From Neurospora tetrasperma FGSC 2508 (lineage: Eukaryota > Ascomycota > Sordariomycetes > Sordariales > Sordariaceae): DNA of 64,000 nt. Positions 59,065-64,000 of this stretch are shown here, in pieces (within the stretch, counting starts at the first letter, position 1; the number at the start of each line of letters is the position of its first letter). The notes beneath the pieces were generated by a model. It did not search any database, was not told where the DNA came from, and was given only the letters and a program-made list of their open reading frames with translations. Location of the stretch: contig NW_009799100.1 in NCBI RefSeq assembly GCF_000213175.1, positions 2,004,705 to 2,068,704 of the forward strand, in the 5' to 3' direction. The translations under genes and the position numbers were made by a program.

Positions 59065-60277
59065 GGTGTCCTCTTAGCTCTGACAGAAGTCCCGTCGATC
59101 CTCGGCCTTGGAAAGTCGGGCTCGCTATCCTCGCTGTTACCGTATCCGTAATTCGAAATGAATGCGTCCGTCTTACGGCCAGTTGTGTCCATGCAATTCG
59201 AGTATCGTAATTAAACCGTTATGGCGTGTGTCGAAACTTGGATCCTGACAGTTTGGTGTCGCTTCTTTCCCGCGTCCTCGGTCAGTCACCCTGACACCAG
59301 CGTGGTTGATGGGGGCACTTGGCAGTCCAGGGGTTCAGTGGAGCATTTGCGGGGGTGAGTGCTGTCCAGTCGCGTGTTTAAGAGGGCGCTCGCGAAGGGT
59401 AGGTCTTAAGCTATGGTGCTTGTGCTCACCTGTAACGCGGGCGGTCAGCAGCAAGGGAACTGAGGTGCCCCTGGGACTGGTATACTAGTACCTGGGCTAC
59501 GGCCTTTGGCAGATGAACCGCGAATGTACGTATTCGCGGCACTCCAAGGCAGGCGCAGGCACATGATGTAAGGCCACAGGAACGGACAGAAAGGAGGCTG
59601 CACAAAAGGCTTCCGTCGCGTCCGGTACAGTACGTATCCTAGAGCATCATCTTTAATTACTTCCCGTTCTTGCAGGGCATGCGGGATGCTCGGGCGCGAC
59701 TGATAAAGTAGCATGGATATTACACTCCATCATACGTAGAGGTATGTATACTACCTTCCATAGGTACCTAGAGGTAGGTAGGGACACACAGCTGGAGGGA
59801 CAGTGGAAGATGCTACCTCTAGCAGTTTAGCACTGATTAGCAGCCCGCGTATTACTAGCTTCGGGGACGGCCCGGCGATTGTGAAGGAGATACGAAAGTC
59901 CGGCTAGCTTCCGGGTATGGGTGGGGTTGAGAAGACGTCAGGTTCGCCTTACGGCCAGGAGTGGAAGCAGCGAAGAAGTGGCAGACGGCGGAAGACAGCA
60001 GCTAGACGGGCCAAGCCTTGCATTGACTGGCGCATCCCGGCTGCGCACGGTCCAGACGAATGGGCTCAAAAACTTGTACTGGTGAACGTGGTGGGCTGGC
60101 ACGCTGGTTGGCTGTGGCTTTTGTTTTGCGGGAAGACCTCCATCACTTTTTACCTCATCTACGGACTTTTCCCTGATCCTGATAATTCTCTGTACCCGTC
60201 CGCACCACTTACACTCCTTTCTTCCGTACACATCAGGGTTCTCCGGGAAGAGGTGTCATCCGCAAACCACCTCCAAA
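59065..60277. promoter_or_regulatory. Shared upstream region of SEC5 and IDH2
   Basis: The 1213 bp between divergent start codons should hold both promoters. GGTACCTA-type palindromes cluster at 59759-59782. A 124-codon open frame beginning at 59917 overlaps the IDH2 start in another frame. It has no family resemblance and is treated as non-coding leader or promoter. Confidence 0.5.
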
Positions 60278-61847
60278 ATGCTCGCCCTTAGATCAATTGC
60301 CGCTCCTGCGCAGCGCCAGGCCTTCCGCGCCGCTCCCCGCGCCGTGTCGGTTTCCTTCCAGGTATGGTGGTAGCTACCAAGCAACAGCAAGGGACGGAAT
60401 ATGGCGGTTCTCACTGCCCACTCCCCTGCCGTAACTGCAATCCTGTGGTTATGTTGTGTGAGACATTGAAGAACCCATCTAACTCTTATCTCTTGGTCTT
60501 ACAGAACCGTTTCTACTCTTCCCGCGTTGCCCAGTTCACCGGCCAGAAGGATGCCAGCGTAAGCCATCCTGCCCCCCATTTCTCGATGGAAGAAAAACGA
60601 AGGCTTTGCGACAGCCCACGACGACGGGGTGTCGGGTTTGAAAACCACTCAGACCCGGTCGCGATATGCTACTGTTCCAGATTACGGATAGACCGCTAAA
60701 GGTTTCAACAGGGCAAGTACACTGTCTCCTTGATCGAGGGTGATGGCATTGGTCCCGAGATCGCCGTTGCCGTCAAGGACATCTTCGCTGCCGCTCAGGT
60801 TTGTTCAACACCTCCGCCTGCCTGTCTATCATATGGGCATCGACGCGCGGTCTGCTGACACTTTAAAACTAGACGCCCATTAACTGGGAGCCTATCAACG
60901 TCGACCCCATCCTCAAGGATGGCAAGACCGCTATTCCTGATGCCGCCATTGAGAGCATCAGGCGCAACAAGATTGCCCTCAAGGGTCCCCTCGCCGTATG
61001 TTGGCCTCCTGGCTTCCGAATCGCAAAGATGACAGCCTTACTGAACTCTGTCTAGACTCCCATTGGCAAGGGCCACGTTTCCCTCAACCTGACCCTCCGC
61101 AGGACCTTCAACCTTTTCGCCAACCTGCGCCCTTGCCGCTCCGTTGCCGGCTTCAAGACCCCCTACGACGGCGTTGACACCGTCCTTATCCGTGAAAACA
61201 CCGAGGGCGAGTACTCTGGCATTGAGCACGTCGTTGTCGATGGTGTCGTCCAGTCCATCAAGCTCATCACCCGCGAGGCCTCCGAGCGTGTCCTCCGCTA
61301 CGCTTTCGAGCAGGCCCGCGCTATCAACCGCAAGAAGGTCCGCGTTGTCCACAAGGCCACCATTATGAAGATGTCCGACGGCCTCTTCCTCAACACCGCC
61401 CGCGAGGTTGCCCAGGACTTCCCCGATATCGAGTTCGATGCCGAGCTTCTCGACAACACCTGCCTCAAAATGACCACCGACCCCACTCCCTACAACGACA
61501 AGGTTCTCGTCATGCCCAACCTTTACGGTGACATTCTCTCCGACATGTGCGCCGGTCTCATTGGTGGTCTTGGTCTCACCCCCTCCGGCAACATCGGTGA
61601 TGAGTGCTCCATCTTCGAGGCCGTCCACGGCTCCGCCCCCGATATTGCTGGCAAGGGTCTTGCCAACCCCACCGCTCTCCTTCTCTCCTCCATGATGATG
61701 CTCCGTCACATGGGTCTCAACGAGTACGCCGACAAGATTGAGAAGGCTGCTTTCGACACCCTTGCTGAAGGCAAGGTTCTGACTGGTGATCTTGGTGGCA
61801 AGGCCTCCACCAAGGATTTCACTTCTGCTATTATCGACAGGCTATGA
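60278..61847 (+). CDS. IDH2: Mitochondrial NAD-isocitrate dehydrogenase, catalytic subunit 2
   Basis: Five exons, 60278-60361, 60505-60558, 60712-60798, 60873-60995 and 61056-61847, give 379 residues. Every intron falls between codons. The enzyme oxidises isocitrate to 2-oxoglutarate with NAD+ in the TCA cycle, as an octamer of Idh1 and Idh2 subunits. Residues about 1-40 form an Arg/Ala-rich mitochondrial presequence without acids. The mature part has the nucleotide-site start ([11 protein letters not shown]), the substrate loop ([16 protein letters not shown]), [14 protein letters not shown] and the dehydrogenase signature ([20 protein letters not shown]), then GSAPDIAG. The SxxxxLR-type substrate motif supports the catalytic Idh2 over the regulatory Idh1. 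The last exon shows strong C-ending codon bias, consistent with high expression. Confidence 0.96.
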
Positions 61848-64000
61848 TACCATAACTTTTCCTGTAATGCATTTTCTTGGCTAGTAGGGTTCCTGTAGTA
61901 GACTGTATCACAACGATCTATTCCCTTTGTTTATAAGCCCAAATAACGGTGGTTCTTTTCGTTGAGAAAGTTGAATTTTACAAAGGCGTTGAAGGTACCC
62001 ATCCTAATCCTTCGATGCCCTTTTAAATTACTCTGCGTTGCGTGCTTGGCAGACTAGTTTGGGTGCCAGATCTTTGGTCACTATACTTCCTCTCCTCTGC
62101 TTGCGCATACGTCACATGTATGTTTTCTAACCCTTAGACATGAACCAATTCTTGAGGGATCACATGCGACGAGGTGATCTGTTGTTCCCGGAACTTCTCG
62201 GTGGCCGTGACTTCAGTTGAAGTTAACGCAGAGGAAGGACTTCACGATCAGCTCCGGTCTATCTGGCCTGACGTGAAGCTGTTTGTGATGGTCGTAGTGG
62301 AGTTACTTTCACCAATGCTTGCCAAGGCTTGCAGAGGTAGTTCAAGAGGCAGTTCTACCCCCTTTCTTCCTCGAGCTTCAGTCGTGAAACCAAGCGGCCG
62401 GCAGAGATATTACATCAGCCATGTCACCTCTACGGGTACCTACATGTTGATGGTCGACAAGCTGCCAATGACTGAGTAACTGGCGGTGATGGCACAACCC
62501 CTTTTACCCCCACAGTGGGCTCAACTTCCCGTCCTTACCCACGGGTGATACTTTGGTCCAATGCAGGAGCCGAGACGGGAATTGGGCCATGTCAATCAAC
62601 TCTCCCCCACCCTGTTCCGAGAACGACACTGAAGTCTTTTCCTATCATCCTTCCAGGTCGAGTAATCGGATACTGAACATCCCCAAGTTCTCTCATGTTT
62701 CGAACTTTCAATGTTTATGAGAGTTTCCCTGCTCTTCATGAAAGACATCCTACACTGGTCCAGTTTCGATGAATATGCCCGATCTGAAACAAGTCCCTAC
62801 TTTTTGGGAAACTGGTAGCGATATTGTTACCGATACCGGAGGACAGAGTCCCCAAGCATATGATAGAGATGACGGCACCGAGTCAGTCTAGGCTGTTCTA
62901 TCAGCTTTCTAGTTCAACTTTTTCCCCTTCTAGCGCCTATGTGGGAAACCCCCTATCAATCAATGTGTTGTCGTTGTTCCTTAACGCTGTGGCCGCGATG
63001 TCCCGATGTGAGGCTCCTCCTTTCTGCGGGTGTTGTGGGGGGGCTCGATTGGTTCATCTCTTGGCTGTCGACGGACATATTTATCCTCACCAATTAAAGA
63101 TCGCTGCGGATACCCTGTGCTTCCGTTTAGGGAAAGCGGTATGGAGTTATCATGACGTCGCTCCATCAAGACAGTTGGAAAACTGTCGATAACTGTGACC
63201 GGCTCTCTTCTAGGTTGTCAATATTAGGGTTACACACGGGCATCCAGGCCAAAACTTTACCATCGACGGACTGGGACAGACTGTGTAAGATGAATGCTGC
63301 TACACACTAGTTTTATGACCCCAAAATGCCCACATTGAATTACTTTGTACATATCCTTTTTATTCCCGTCCGTCACAGGTTCCAGCGATGGATGGAATAG
63401 GGGCTCGGCACCGAAGAGAGGCCGGCGCTTCTTTCCACCATGCAATCCGGAAGGTGCGGATATGACGGCAAATCATTTGAAGTTCACGAGGTAACCGCCA
63501 CACTTCCTCGATATAGACGCGAAGAGCGCGATGCCCAAAGCCCATTGTCAACACATAGGTACCTAGGTATATGGCGTAATATTAATCACCCAATCCCTCT
63601 CTGCTCCGCACATCCAAAAGTTCAACGTTTACTCTCATGTTGTTACGAAATACTTTTCAAAGTTGTGCCACCATCGATTGTCAGAACATATGGCACTTTG
63701 CGGTCAACTGCCTACAGTAACGATCCTCAGCCCAACTAACGTAAACCGGCAAGTCGGATAATCGGCAACATTTCGTCTCGTGGCGGCCGCACATCACATC
63801 AGCGCATCACCGACGAACTTGTGTCTCAGAGGGGGTCTCAGAATTCCCGAGAGAATACTAGACATCTCCATGGAAACGGCTACGCAGTATACGCAAGTTA
63901 CCAGTTGACATCTCGATAACGTTGGCTTCTAAGGGTGGCAACGACCGGGTAACCACACCCCTCCAGCGAACTCGAAGGTTGGCCGTTTAGGCGTAACAAC
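61848..64000. other. Gene-free right end
   Basis: This is the 3' flank of IDH2 and beyond. No supported gene, RNA gene or repeat was seen apart from GGTACCTA-type motifs near 62438 and 63556-63569. A gene starting outside the window could have its promoter here. Confidence 0.5.

Noticed and set aside
59917-60291. 124-codon frame overlapping the IDH2 start
   Set aside because: It lies in the IDH2 promoter and leader and shows no protein-like features. The IDH2 ATG has the better context.
61038-61709. 223-codon minus-strand frame opposite IDH2
   Set aside because: Same codon-bias shadow effect over the biased last exon of IDH2.
1-64000. CRISPR array, rRNA, biosynthetic cluster or capsid/envelope-bearing element
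   Set aside because: No regularly spaced repeats, rRNA-like sequence, PKS/NRPS-type enzymes, or reverse transcriptase, integrase or capsid-type proteins were recognised on either strand.

Overview
The window looks like nuclear DNA of a filamentous ascomycete, most likely a Sordariomycete. The basis is short spliceosomal introns (about 54 to 215 nt) with GTRNGT-type donors, a Zn2Cys6 fungal transcription factor, a fungal lactonase, fungal forms of FNIP, Csf1, Sec5 and eEF2, and many short palindromic GGTACCTA-type motifs between genes. No database search was possible. Product names come from recognising the protein families, and exon boundaries come from checking splice sites and reading frame by hand.

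Layout from left to right. 1-4.4 kb: no gene, with part of a probable TA-flanked MITE at the left edge. 4.4-8.1 kb (+): an intronless FNIP/Lst4 homologue (TORC1 signalling). 10.9-14.3 kb (-): a four-exon RING-IBR-RING protein with Arg/Ser-rich arms that lacks the usual catalytic cysteine. 19.4-21.7 kb (-): a Zn2Cys6 regulator. 21.7-33.2 kb: a gene-poor zone holding only a predicted secreted lactonase (28.9-30.3 kb, -) and three short terminal-inverted-repeat elements. 33.2-43.2 kb (-): a 3309-residue Csf1/BLTP1 bridge-like lipid-transfer protein, divergent from a seven-helix OST-alpha/TMEM184 membrane protein at 44.3-46.4 kb (+). 48.6-61.8 kb: a housekeeping block of eEF2 (+), an RBM26/27-Rmn1 RNA-binding protein (+), exocyst Sec5 (-, divergent from the next gene) and mitochondrial NAD-isocitrate dehydrogenase subunit 2 (+). 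61.9-64 kb: no gene seen.

Ten protein-coding genes are supported. They do not form a pathway or metabolic cluster. They are mostly core cell functions: nutrient signalling, lipid transfer, translation, RNA surveillance, exocytosis and the TCA cycle. No tRNA, rRNA, CRISPR array, capsid-bearing element or biosynthetic cluster was recognised. The observations most worth following are the RBR protein with Arg at the catalytic position, the 342-bp element with 91-bp perfect inverted arms and nested repeats, the pair of related MITE-like elements near 31.5 kb, and a possible frame-switching splice acceptor in the Rmn1 homologue.
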